A stretch of 15,853 nt of DNA from JBCDBY01 sp039182715 (GCA_039182715.1 JBCDBY010000081.1:1-15853), one strand, 5' to 3'; counted from the stretch's first letter, positions 1-9,004 are shown. Translations and numbers: made by a program. Notes: a model not told the origin generated them from the sequence alone.

Positions 1-556
1 CACCGTCGATCATCACGTCGACGTGCGGGATCGCGAGACCGGCGCCGACGCCGACGTAGGGCTGCAGCCGACCGAGGAAGCTGCGGTCGCGCTCGCCCTT
101 CGGAAACCAGCGGTAGACGCCGTTCAGGGTCAGGAAGTTGTGGCCGTGACTCAGCTCCATCGCGTCGATGTCGGGGCGGATGGTGCGGCGGTCGTCGGTC
201 GGCGCGCCGTCGCGGGTTCCGCGGATGCGCGTCACCTGGTTGGTGTCGCTGATGATCTTCGCGTGCGTGAAGTCGAGAGCGACGCCCCAGTTCTGGGCGC
301 GCGGGAAGAACCAGGTCGCGCGCAGGCCGTAGAAGGGCGGGTCTTCGAAGTCCTTGCCGTCCCAGTCGACGTTCTCGATCGTCAGGTTGGTGCCGCCCGG
401 CTTGCGCAGGCGGACGTCGGACGACGGGGAGTTCGTGATGCCGCCATAGGCGGAAAGCACGAGCTGGCCGCGGTCGCGGTCGTTGTCGCTCTTCGGCGTG
501 GCGCAGCCGAACAGCAGGAGGAGTGCGGGGAGGTATCTCAACGCTGGGGCTAGCAC
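1..556 (-). CDS. Lipid A oxidase (LpxQ)-like outer-membrane beta-barrel lipoprotein, C-terminus off the window
   Basis: Reading the minus strand from 556 gives an open frame that runs off the left edge (about 185 residues visible). The N-terminus has a hydrophobic stretch ending LLLLFGC, a plausible lipobox with the cysteine at residue 18. The mature part alternates aromatic, beta-strand-like segments: AYGGITNSP, then DWDGKDFEDPPFYGLRATWF, WGVALDFTHAKI, ELSHGHNFLTLNGVYRWF and PYVGVGAGLAIPHVDV. From memory this order matches the family annotated as lipid A oxidase / OmpW-like barrel, whose rhizobial member LpxQ oxidises the proximal glucosamine of lipid A in the outer membrane. No alignment was possible, so the enzymatic role is inference and a plain barrel is the alternative. 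The start is uncertain: GTG at 556 gives a normal-length signal peptide, TTG at 541 a very short one, and neither has a clear Shine-Dalgarno. Divergent from the SGNH gene, 55 nt away. Confidence 0.6.
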   Translation of the reverse strand, partial: MLAPALRYLPALLLLFGCATPKSDNDRDRGQLVLSAYGGITNSPSSDVRLRKPGGTNLTIENVDWDGKDFEDPPFYGLRATWFFPRAQNWGVALDFTHAKIISDTNQVTRIRGTRDGAPTDDRRTIRPDIDAMELSHGHNFLTLNGVYRWFPKGERDRSFLGRLQPYVGVGAGLAIPHVDVMIDG

Positions 557-557
557 G

Positions 558-574
558 CCCGGTTCGGGACCGGG
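558..574. repeat. Short perfect hairpin in the divergent gap
   Basis: CCCGGT, a five-base loop and ACCGGG form a perfect 6-bp stem, followed by a further GACCGGG copy. It lies in the 55-nt gap between the two divergent envelope genes, just upstream of the GTG start of the minus-strand gene. It could be an operator or only GC-rich coincidence. Confidence 0.3.
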
Positions 575-611
575 ACCGGGAATCCTTACTGGAGTAGGAT
601 GCGCGCGCCCC

Positions 612-1805
612 ATGCCGCGCAAAATCGCTCGCCTCGCGCTCAAGATCGGGATCTTTTGCACCATCCTTTTCGGGCTGACGGAGATCGCGCTCCGCATCGT
701 GCCGAACCTGATGCCGCGCCGCTCGCTGCCCTATCTCGAGTCGGAGATTCGTCGACGCGCCGCCGAGGGGCGCTACCACACCTCCGACCAGGTGCGCCCG
801 CTCGATCGCGACGACGGCGGCCCGCTGCTGCGCATGTGGCGTCCCCACGCGGTGGTGCGCTATCCCGGGCTCGAGGACAAGGGCGCGGTGAAAGCGGTCG
901 AGATGGACGAGATCGGGTTCGGCAACCCGCCCGGTCGCTACGCCGACCAGATCGACATCATCACGATCGGCGACTCGTTCACGTTCCCGCACGCGATCGA
1001 TCCGAAGGACGCCTGGGGCATTCGCCTCGGCGACCTGCTCGGACGCTCCAGCTACAACCTCGGACTGCCGCGCAACGGCCTGCACGAGTACATCCAGTTC
1101 CTCAAGCAGTTCGGCCTCTCGCGCAAGCCGAAGATCGTCGTGCTCAACGTCTACGAAGGCAACGACCTGCGGGACGCGGTCGCCTTCCACAAGGGCGCGA
1201 AGGGCGACGACGCGATGAACCTGCTGCCCGACCGTCCGTGGCACGACAGCTTCCTGGGGCGCAACAGCTACGTCTACAACGCGATCCGCGGCTACGCCGA
1301 CTACCTCGACGACCGCGGCGAGCAGAAGGACCTGGAGCGGACGATCGATTTCCGCTTCGAGGTCGCCGGCATTCCCTTCAACCAGGAGCAGGGGTCGCGC
1401 GACGAGCCCGCCTACGCGCTCTGGCAGCAGGAAGGCCGCTACGGCTTCGATCTCTACGACGACGCGCTGCACGACTTCGTGGCGCTCGCGAAGGAGCACG
1501 GCTTCCGTCCGATCGTGACCTACTCGCCCTGGGCGCACGCGGTGTACGGACCGGTGGAGTTCGCGCAGCTCGGGCTCCGCGAGAAGCTGGAGGCGTTCAG
1601 CCGCGAGCAGCGCGCCTACTTCGCGGGGAAGGCGAAGGAGCTGGGCTACACGTTCATCGACCTGGAGCCCGCGCTCAAGAAGGAGGCGGGCCGGGAAGGA
1701 AACCCTCCGCGCGAGGACAACCTGCTCTACTACCCCACCACCATCCACTACACGGCGCGCGGTCACGCCGTCGTCGCCGAAGCGATCGCAGCAAAACTAC
1801 GCTAG
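612..1805 (+). CDS. Membrane-anchored SGNH/GDSL hydrolase-like protein
   Basis: 397 residues. Residues about 4-30 (KIARLALKIGIFCTILFGLTE) form one N-terminal membrane segment, so the rest is probably periplasmic. SGNH blocks are visible: block I ITIGDSFTFP with nucleophile S122; block II YNLGLPRNG with G151; block III VYEGND with N184; block V IHYTARGHAVV with H379. The family includes esterases, acetylhydrolases and AlgX/DltD-type acetyl-transfer proteins of cell-surface polymers; the substrate here is unknown. The Asp usually two or three residues before the block V His is absent: residues 376-379 read T-T-I-H. I chose ATG 612 because it directly precedes the basic and hydrophobic anchor. 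An ATG at 599 has a better-spaced GGAG, but its frame is an Arg-rich antipattern with no SGNH blocks. The stop codon (TAG, 1803-1805) lies inside the end of the inverted-repeat element that follows. Confidence 0.7.
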   Translation: MPRKIARLALKIGIFCTILFGLTEIALRIVPNLMPRRSLPYLESEIRRRAAEGRYHTSDQVRPLDRDDGGPLLRMWRPHAVVRYPGLEDKGAVKAVEMDEIGFGNPPGRYADQIDIITIGDSFTFPHAIDPKDAWGIRLGDLLGRSSYNLGLPRNGLHEYIQFLKQFGLSRKPKIVVLNVYEGNDLRDAVAFHKGAKGDDAMNLLPDRPWHDSFLGRNSYVYNAIRGYADYLDDRGEQKDLERTIDFRFEVAGIPFNQEQGSRDEPAYALWQQEGRYGFDLYDDALHDFVALAKEHGFRPIVTYSPWAHAVYGPVEFAQLGLREKLEAFSREQRAYFAGKAKELGYTFIDLEPALKKEAGREGNPPREDNLLYYPTTIHYTARGHAVVAEAIAAKLR

Positions 1806-1825
1806 GGTCTGTCTGAGAGAACGCC
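1801..1825 (+). repeat. Left 25-bp terminal inverted repeat of the palindromic element
   Basis: Perfect reverse complement of 1943-1967; starts GCTAGGGTCTGTCTGAG and ends AACGCC. It contains the TAG stop codon of the SGNH gene. Confidence 0.9.
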
Positions 1826-1951
1826 TGGCTTCGACGGGCTGCGGCGGCGCGTCGCTTCACCCCGCCTTCCTTGCGGTATCGACGTGGTACAGCAGCGTCG
1901 GCGGGGCTCGCGACGCTTGTCCTCACTCCGTCTCGGGCCGACGGCGTTCTC

Positions 1952-1966
<15 letters not shown>
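1802..1966. mobile_element. MITE-like palindromic element between convergent genes, CTAG or TA target duplication
   Basis: A roughly 165-bp segment with perfect terminal inverted repeats (starting GGTCTGTCTGAGAGAACGCC on the left) bounded by CTAG on both sides. This fits a CTAG or TA target-site duplication of the kind made by IS5-superfamily transposases. Inside, a second imperfect inverted pair is visible: GCGTCGC...CCCCGCC near 1850-1866 and GGCGGGG...GCGACGC near 1900-1917, so the whole element could fold into a long two-tier hairpin. It encodes no transposase: the open frames across it are short and of atypical composition. It would therefore have to be mobilised in trans. Both flanking genes, the SGNH gene (plus) and sucD (minus), end inside its termini. 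A bidirectional terminator of non-mobile origin is the alternative. Confidence 0.55.
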
Positions 1967-3972
<2,006 letters not shown>

Positions 3973-4029
3973 CGCGGTCGGCGAGCCTACGCCAACCGGA
4001 TACCCCCCTCAAGAAGTCGGGCACGGAGT

Positions 4030-4121
4030 TCTCAGTGATCAGTTCTCAGTCGTCAGTGGGCCGCAGGAAGTCCCCGACGGCCCCCTGAATACTGACCACT
4101 GACAACTGATGACTGACCACT
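4030..4121. repeat. Intergenic element with heptanucleotide-repeat arms and GC stem core
   Basis: The left arm is four 7-nt units of the form NNTCAGT (4030-4057). The right arm is the inverse, units of the form ACTGANN, starting imperfectly at 4084 and then regular to 4118 (ACTGACC, ACTGACA, ACTGATG, ACTGACC). Between them GGGCCG (4058-4063) and CGGCCC (4078-4083) form a 6-bp stem. It fills most of the gap between the lipoprotein stop (4128) and the sucC start (3972). Comparable heptamer arrays (STRR-type) are known in cyanobacteria; that link is by appearance only. No coding role seen. Confidence 0.8.
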
Positions 4122-4127
4122 CTCCCT

Positions 4128-4715
4128 TTAATAGATCGCGCTCTTGTGCTTGTAGCGCTCGAAGGTCTCCGACCAGAGCATGCTCGACTCGATGGTGACG
4201 CGCGGCTTCTTCTTCTCCTCGCGGCCGCCCACCCAGAGGGTCGCGTTGGAGCCCCTCGAAACGCCGGTGATCTTGAGAAAGATCGGGCGGTCCTTGTCCA
4301 CGCGGCGGCGGATATAGATGCGCAGCTCCTCGCCGGCGCGCGCCTCGAGGCCGGTCCCGAAGTAGAGGCGCGGCAGGCGGTCCGGGTCGAAGTTTTCCTT
4401 CTGGTCGGACTGCCTGCGCTTGAGGACAACGACCACGGTGCCGTCCTCCAGCGTGGAATTGGTGCGCTCGATGTGCTCGAGGTCGCGGCTCAGCCCGATC
4501 TGCGATTCGTAGAGCTGGGCGGACATCTCCACCCGGATGAACTCGGCCCACAGAATGCGCTTGGTTCGCGAGACGAACTGGACGGCGGGCTCCAGGTCGT
4601 CGGGCGGGATGGTGATCTGGGCGCCCTCGACCTTGCCGTCCTCGCCCTCCGGGGTGCTCTCGCAGGCCACGGCGAAGAGCGCCAAGAGGGGCAGGAAGAA
4701 ACGGAAACGGATCAT
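4128..4715 (-). CDS. Hypothetical lipoprotein
   Basis: 195 residues. The signal peptide MIRFRFFLPLLALFAVAC has basic residues, a hydrophobic core and a good lipobox (AVAC, lipidated C18). The mature protein is charged and largely beta-predicting by eye, with segments EPAVQFVSRTKRILWAEFIRVEMSAQ, GTVVVVLKRRQ, ELRIYIRRRVDKDRPIFLKITG and NATLWVGGREEKKKPRVTIESSM. I do not recognise the family. The alternation suggests a small beta-sandwich rather than a helical or enzymatic fold, but this is only impression. The start is well supported: GAGGAGA lies about five bases before the ATG. It is divergent from the WPF-repeat/mla operon (188-nt gap) and lies upstream of sucC on the same strand. An envelope-associated role, perhaps linked to the divergent transporter operon, is a guess from position. 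Confidence 0.8.
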   Translation of the reverse strand: MIRFRFFLPLLALFAVACESTPEGEDGKVEGAQITIPPDDLEPAVQFVSRTKRILWAEFIRVEMSAQLYESQIGLSRDLEHIERTNSTLEDGTVVVVLKRRQSDQKENFDPDRLPRLYFGTGLEARAGEELRIYIRRRVDKDRPIFLKITGVSRGSNATLWVGGREEKKKPRVTIESSMLWSETFERYKHKSAIY

Positions 4716-4727
4716 GATCTCTCCTCG

Positions 4728-4744
4728 GGGGCCGGACGGGCCCC
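4728..4744. repeat. Perfect 6-bp hairpin near the lipoprotein ribosome binding site
   Basis: GGGGCC, a five-base loop and GGCCCC. In the minus-strand transcript it would lie just upstream of the GAGGAGA ribosome binding site of the lipoprotein gene. Confidence 0.35.
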
Positions 4745-4794
4745 TACCCCCTCATCGGTCGGACATGGCGGCGTCCGTAGTCGGCCTTAAACTG

Positions 4795-4822
4795 GCGAGC
4801 CCGAGCGCCTTTTCGGGCTCGC
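4795..4822 (+). promoter_or_regulatory. Strong hairpin in the leader of the WPF-mla operon
   Basis: GCGAGCCCGA and TCGGGCTCGC pair perfectly over 10 bp around an 8-base loop (GCGCCTTT). It has no T-tract on either side, so it is not a standard intrinsic terminator. Lying in the divergent gap, it may be a transcript leader structure or an operator; which of these cannot be told from the sequence. Confidence 0.5.
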
Positions 4823-4831
4823 TCCCGTGAC

Positions 4832-4865
4832 GGCGGAATGACCGCGCCGTGCGATCCATTCCGCC
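4832..4865 (+). promoter_or_regulatory. Second hairpin in the leader of the WPF-mla operon
   Basis: GGCGGAATG and CATTCCGCC pair perfectly over 9 bp around a 16-base loop, ten bases after the previous hairpin and 38 bases before the preferred ATG at 4904. Two strong stems in tandem before one operon suggest a structured 5' leader, though no riboswitch class is recognisable. Confidence 0.5.
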
Positions 4866-4903
4866 TTGGAGACTCGGCCATCCGTCCGTCCCTGCGATCC
4901 TGC

Positions 4904-6256
4904 ATGCGGCCCATCCTGCTCGTCCTCGTCGCGTTCAGCGGCGCGGCGGGCTGTGCGACGGCCACCAAGGAGGCGTTCCCGCCGCCCAAGGAGGAGAACC
5001 GTCCCGCGCCCAACCCGTTCGTGGACCGCGAGCCGTTCCCGGGCGAGGAGGCGCGCAAGGTCCAGTTCCGCCCCTTCTATTGGAAGTACGAGCAGGGCGC
5101 GACGAAGAAGGTCAATATCCTCGGCATCGTCTACCGCTGGCGCGAGGACGAGGTCTTCGAGCGGCTCAACATCCTGCCCATCGTCTACTACACGGCGCGC
5201 AAACAGCCGCAGGAACTCAAGAGCTGGTTCCTGATGATCTTTCCGGTCGTCTGGGTCGGCAGCGACGACTTCCTCATCTTCCCGTTCGGCGGCATCACGC
5301 GCGGTCTTCTCGGCCTGCACGAGCTGATCATGATCACGCCGCTCTACATCCGGACGCGCACCTTCTCCACCGATCGATCCGGCCCCATCGTCTACACCGT
5401 GCGCCACTTCCCGTGGCCCTTCTTCGCGTATGGCAGCGATCAGCGCGTCGGGGGCCGCCGCAAGTGGCGCATCTGGCCCTTCTGGGGGAAGGAAGTGCGC
5501 CGGCGCGACGGCTCGAGCAAGGGCTTCATCGGCTGGCCGTTCTATACGTGGTGGCGGAAGAGCGACACCGACTTCCGGTTCCTCTTCTTCCCCTTCTACG
5601 GCCGCGACGAGACCGCGATCATCCGCAGCACCACGGTGATGTTCCCCTTCTACCAGCGCGTGCGGGACTTCCATTCCGGCCTGGTCGACACCACGTTCTG
5701 GCCCTTCTACCGGAAGGCGGGCGGCGTCGACTGGGTGGAGCGCGAGCGCTACTGGCCCTTCTGGGACTACCGGCGCGCCGACTTCACCACGACGGAAGTC
5801 GTCGCATGGCCCTTCTGGCGCCGCACCTACGTCGACAACGAACGCCAGTTCACGCGCTACACCTGGGTGGTGCCCTTCTATCGGGACAAGGTCAAGGTCA
5901 CCCGCGCGGACGGACGCATCTCGCGCAAGTACTACGTCTGGCCGCTGACCCGCGTGGAGTACATGGCGGACGGCGGCACCGAAGTGACGGTGCCCGAGCT
6001 GCTGCCGGTCGACTGGCCGTCGCTGCGCGAATCGATGGAGTCGATCAAACCCTTCATCAGCATCTACCACCGGCGCAAGTATGCGGACGAGCGGGTCGAC
6101 GTCTCCGCCGCCTTCAGCCTCTACATGCACCGTCGCGGGCGCGACTTCTCGCGCACCAGCCTGCTCACCGGTCTCGTCGGATGGGACCGTGACGAGACGG
6201 GGAAGTACGTTCGTCTACTCTGGGGGATACGCTTTCGCGTAGCCAAACCGTCATGA
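4904..6256 (+). CDS. WPF-repeat lipoprotein, coupled to the Mla operon
   Basis: 450 residues. ATG 4904 gives a clean lipoprotein signal, MRPILLVLVAFSGAAGC (lipobox AAGC, C17); an ATG at 4838 would add 22 residues that spoil it. After a Pro-rich linker (about 24-50), the protein is built from a repeat with core hydrophobic-[W/F]-P-F-[W/Y]. The cleanest copies have their prolines at 172, 192, 212, 230, 248, 267, 285, 303, 324 and 347, a spacing of about 18-23. Weaker copies lie at 57, 92, 114, 127, 146 and 383. Between cores are charged turns (for example GRD, RKAGG, DRGE-like), as expected of beta-hairpins in a barrel, solenoid or amphipathic sheet. I do not recognise a named family. Its TGA overlaps the mlaE start (ATGA), so it is very probably co-translated with the lipid transporter. 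An outer-membrane or periplasmic lipid-transfer partner of MlaEFD is the favoured inference; there is no resemblance to MlaA or MlaC that I can see. Confidence 0.85.
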   Translation: MRPILLVLVAFSGAAGCATATKEAFPPPKEENRPAPNPFVDREPFPGEEARKVQFRPFYWKYEQGATKKVNILGIVYRWREDEVFERLNILPIVYYTARKQPQELKSWFLMIFPVVWVGSDDFLIFPFGGITRGLLGLHELIMITPLYIRTRTFSTDRSGPIVYTVRHFPWPFFAYGSDQRVGGRRKWRIWPFWGKEVRRRDGSSKGFIGWPFYTWWRKSDTDFRFLFFPFYGRDETAIIRSTTVMFPFYQRVRDFHSGLVDTTFWPFYRKAGGVDWVERERYWPFWDYRRADFTTTEVVAWPFWRRTYVDNERQFTRYTWVVPFYRDKVKVTRADGRISRKYYVWPLTRVEYMADGGTEVTVPELLPVDWPSLRESMESIKPFISIYHRRKYADERVDVSAAFSLYMHRRGRDFSRTSLLTGLVGWDRDETGKYVRLLWGIRFRVAKPS

Positions 6257-7035
6257 AGCCCGGATTGATCCCCGCCCTCGATCACGCGGGCTACATCGTG
6301 CGCCTGATGTTCCATGCGCTCGGCTGCGCGATCCGCAAGCCGCGCTGGGGCATGACCGTCGGCATCATGTACGAGTACGGCCTGAAGTCGCTGCCGGTGG
6401 TCGCCATCGTCGCGCTCTTCAGCGGCATGATCATCAGCCTGCAGACCGGCATCCAGCTGGTGCGGTTCGGCCAGGAGGAGTTCATCGGCATCGTGGTCGC
6501 GCAATCGTTCGCGCGCGAGTTCGGGCCGTTCATGACCTGCATCATCCTCGTCGGCACGGTGGTCAGCGCGTACACCGCGGAGCTCGGCACGATGACCGTC
6601 TCGGAGGAGACCGCCGCGCTGGAGGTCATGTCGATCGACCCGGTCGGGTACCTCGCGGCGCCTCGCATCCTCGCGCTGACGCTGATGGCGTTCCTGCTCA
6701 CCATCTGCGCCGACGCGATCGGCCTGCTGGGCGGTGGGCTTGTCGCCGCGACGCAGCTCGACGTACCGATCGGGCGCTACTTCGACAATGCGCTCGACTC
6801 GCTGGCCGGGCGGGAATGGCTCGGTCTGCCGAAAGATCTCTATGGAGGCCTGCTGAAGGCGATGATCACCGGCGGCGTCATCGGCTCGGTGGGCTGCGCC
6901 GAGGGCCTCACCGCGCAGGGCGGCGCGCTCGGCGTGGGCCGCTCGGTCCGACGCGCCGTGATCCTCTCGATCGTGCTGATTCTCGTGATGTCCTTCATCC
7001 TCACCTGGCTCTTCTACCGGGCGTTCGGCCAATGA
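6253..7035 (+). CDS. mlaE: MlaE-type ABC transporter permease
   Basis: 260 residues, typical for the MlaE/YrbE permease that forms the inner-membrane channel of MCE lipid transporters. The N-terminal interfacial segment is followed by hydrophobic helices around 46-66, 92-110, 134-165, 200-218 and 234-256. Family signatures: SGMIISLQTGIQL (57-69), AREFGPFMTCIILVG (87-101), AELGTMTVSEE (109-119) and ALEVMSIDP (122-130). Compared with the common G-R-x-G-S-A and E-Q-I-D-A-L versions, this copy reads GTVVSA and EETAAL, a mild divergence in the coupling region. It starts with ATGA overlapping the WPF lipoprotein gene and ends ATGA overlapping mlaF. The direction of lipid transport (retrograde in the classical E. 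coli Mla system) cannot be inferred here. Confidence 0.93.
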   Translation: MKPGLIPALDHAGYIVRLMFHALGCAIRKPRWGMTVGIMYEYGLKSLPVVAIVALFSGMIISLQTGIQLVRFGQEEFIGIVVAQSFAREFGPFMTCIILVGTVVSAYTAELGTMTVSEETAALEVMSIDPVGYLAAPRILALTLMAFLLTICADAIGLLGGGLVAATQLDVPIGRYFDNALDSLAGREWLGLPKDLYGGLLKAMITGGVIGSVGCAEGLTAQGGALGVGRSVRRAVILSIVLILVMSFILTWLFYRAFGQ

Positions 7036-7829
7036 TCCGCATCGACGGCGTATCCAAGGCCTGGGGCGACCGCACGGTCCTGCGCGACTGCTCGCTCGAG
7101 ATCCAGAACGGCGAGACGCTGGTCGTGATCGGCTCGTCCGGCACCGGCAAGTCGACGCTGCTGCGCTGCATCATCGGGCTGGTCGAGCCCGACCAGGGGC
7201 GCGTCTACGTCGACGGCCAGGACGTCCACGCGCTCGAGCCGAAGGAGCTCGCGGCCCTGCGCGCGCGCATGGGCTATCTCTTCCAGAGCGGCGCGCTCAT
7301 CAACTGGCTCAATGTCGGCGACAACGTCGCGCTGCCGCTGGTCGAAACGCAGGGCTTCAAGCGCGATGCGGTCGAGGATCGCGTGGACAACGCGCTCGAG
7401 CTGGTCGGACTGGCCGGCACCAGCGATCTCATGCCGGGGCAGCTCTCGGGCGGCATGCGCAAGCGCGTCGGCCTCGCGCGCAGCCTCGTGACCGAGCCCG
7501 ATTTCATCCTGTACGACGAGCCCACCACCGGGCTCGACCCCATCACGGCGCACATCATCGACCAGCTGATCGTCGACATGAGCAACAAGCTCAACGTGAC
7601 GTCGGTCGTGGTGTCGCACGACATGGAAGGCGTCTGGCGCGTGGCCGACCGCGTCGCGATGCTCAACATGGGCCAGATCGTCGGCATCGGGACGCCGGAG
7701 GAGATGCGCGGCTCCAGCGATCCGATCATTCAGCAGTTCATCTCGGGCGCGCTCGACGGTCCGCTGTCGCAGCCGTCGCCCGGTCGATCCCCGCAAAAGC
7801 CTCCCGAGCAGCCCCAGGAGTCGTCATGA
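7032..7829 (+). CDS. mlaF: MlaF-type ABC transporter ATP-binding protein
   Basis: 265 residues. All ABC ATPase motifs are present: Walker A GSSGTGKST (34-42), Q-loop region YLFQSGAL (82-89), signature LSGGM (138-142), Walker B FILYDEP with D162-E163 (158-164), D-loop TTGLD, and switch histidine H196 in VSHDM. The motif LFQSGALINWLNVGDNVALPL is typical of MlaF/Ttg2A subunits and distinguishes them from importer ATPases. It powers the MlaE permease from the cytoplasmic side. A Pro/Gln/Ser-rich tail (about 244-265) extends beyond the core. It overlaps both neighbours by four bases (ATGA). No mlaB (STAS) gene is present in the window. Confidence 0.95.
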   Translation: MIRIDGVSKAWGDRTVLRDCSLEIQNGETLVVIGSSGTGKSTLLRCIIGLVEPDQGRVYVDGQDVHALEPKELAALRARMGYLFQSGALINWLNVGDNVALPLVETQGFKRDAVEDRVDNALELVGLAGTSDLMPGQLSGGMRKRVGLARSLVTEPDFILYDEPTTGLDPITAHIIDQLIVDMSNKLNVTSVVVSHDMEGVWRVADRVAMLNMGQIVGIGTPEEMRGSSDPIIQQFISGALDGPLSQPSPGRSPQKPPEQPQESS

Positions 7830-9004
7830 AGCGTATTCCCAACTGGATTCTCGGTCTCTTCGTCGTCAGCGCCCTCGGCCTGCTTACGGTCGCGACGCTC
7901 TGGCTTGCCAACATTCCGATCACGCCGCACGCGACCTGGACCGTCTACCTCGGCGAGGAGTCGATGCTGCAGGAGGGCGCCGAGGTGATCTCCTCGGGCA
8001 TCAAGGTCGGCAACGTCCGCAACGTGGAGACGGTGCCGGACGCGCAGCTCAAGCCGGGTCGCTACGTGAAGGCGGAGCTCTCCATTCGCGAGAACATCAC
8101 GCTGTGGGAAGGCGCCGAGGTGCGACTCGTCGACCGCGGGCTCATCGGCGGATTCGTCGTCGTGCTCCACCGCGGAAAGCCGGGCAGCCGGCTGCTCAGC
8201 CCGGACACGGAGCTGGTCGGGCGACGCACGTCGGGCGTGGTGCAGGAGCTGACCGCGCTGCTGCAGGAAAACCGACCGCAGGTGAACAAGGTGCTGGTCG
8301 ACCTCGCCGCCATCACGACGCGCGTGCGCACGGGCGAAGGCACGCTGGGACGGCTCATCAACGACCCGTCGGTCTATGACAACTTCGCCGAGACGGCGGC
8401 CAACGCGGCGCGCCTGAGCGCGGAGCTCGCGGGCCCGGACAGCACCCTCGGTCGCCTCGCACGCAGTCCGGAGATCTACGACAACTTCACGGCGACGCTC
8501 AAGAGCGTGCGCAACGTGGTCAGCCAGGTGGAGTCGGGCAAGGGCACGCTCGGCGCGATCCTGATGGACGATCGGATCGCCGAGGACGTGCGCCAGACGA
8601 CCGGCACGATCCGCGCGCTGGTCGAGGGCATTCGCCAGGGCGACGGCACGCTGGGACTGATCCTGCAGGACCCGGAGTTGCGCGACAACTTCCTCGCCAC
8701 GATCCGCGGCGCGCGCGAGCTGATGGACCGCGTCGGCAAGGGCGGCGGCACGCTGGAGCTGCTCCTGACCGACCGCGAGATCTACGACAACATCCAGGCG
8801 ACCACGGTCAACCTGCGCGAGGTGTCGGCCGACATCAATCAGGGCCGCGGCAGCCTCGGCCTGCTGCTCAAGGACGAGTCGCTCTACCGCGAGGCGACCC
8901 GCCTCTTCGAGAGCTTCCGCGAGGCGGGCGAGATCGCACGCGAGAACGCGCCGATCGCGTCGCTGGTGTCGTTCACGTCGCTGTTCTTCAGCGCTCTGAA
9001 TTAG
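7826..9004 (+). CDS. mlaD: MlaD-type MCE domain protein with C-terminal 34-residue repeats
   Basis: 392 residues. Residues about 7-29 form one N-terminal membrane anchor. The MCE domain follows (about 36-115: WTVYLGEESMLQEGAEVISSG, GIKVGNVRNVE, GAEVRLVDRGLIGG). In MCE systems this domain forms a periplasmic hexameric ring that carries lipids from the MlaEF complex. The C-terminal half is a regular array: the core G-T-L-G-x-[L/I]-L recurs with its Thr/Ser at 173, 207, 241, 275, 309 and 343, exactly 34 residues apart each time, followed by a D-x-x-x-Y/R-D-N-F-like segment and a helix. This would give an extended, helical, tube- or needle-like extension. The stop codon (TAG 9002-9004) falls inside the TTAGGGGC repeat that follows. 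The hydrophobic last 15 residues (SLVSFTSLFFSALN) are unexplained. Confidence 0.93.
   Translation: MKRIPNWILGLFVVSALGLLTVATLWLANIPITPHATWTVYLGEESMLQEGAEVISSGIKVGNVRNVETVPDAQLKPGRYVKAELSIRENITLWEGAEVRLVDRGLIGGFVVVLHRGKPGSRLLSPDTELVGRRTSGVVQELTALLQENRPQVNKVLVDLAAITTRVRTGEGTLGRLINDPSVYDNFAETAANAARLSAELAGPDSTLGRLARSPEIYDNFTATLKSVRNVVSQVESGKGTLGAILMDDRIAEDVRQTTGTIRALVEGIRQGDGTLGLILQDPELRDNFLATIRGARELMDRVGKGGGTLELLLTDREIYDNIQATTVNLREVSADINQGRGSLGLLLKDESLYREATRLFESFREAGEIARENAPIASLVSFTSLFFSALN

Noticed and set aside
599..1816. A 405-codon plus frame with a good GGAG before its ATG
   Set aside because: The product is Arg/Pro/Ala-rich with no SGNH blocks; the frame starting at 612 has all of them.
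4030..4121. A CRISPR array from the regular units
   Set aside because: The units are 7 nt with no spacers and the two arms are inverted.
4795..4822. An intrinsic terminator
   Set aside because: The stem is strong but lies in a divergent gap and has no T-tract in either direction, so I treated it as a leader structure.
4787..6130. A minus-strand open frame opposite the WPF gene
   Set aside because: Composition of an antisense shadow (Asp/Glu/Ala/Val/Arg), no signal or motif. The WPF frame has a lipobox and a regular repeat.
4904..6256. MlaA, the known outer-membrane lipoprotein of the Mla system
   Set aside because: No MlaA-like segments are visible and the repeat architecture is different, although it shares the lipoprotein nature.
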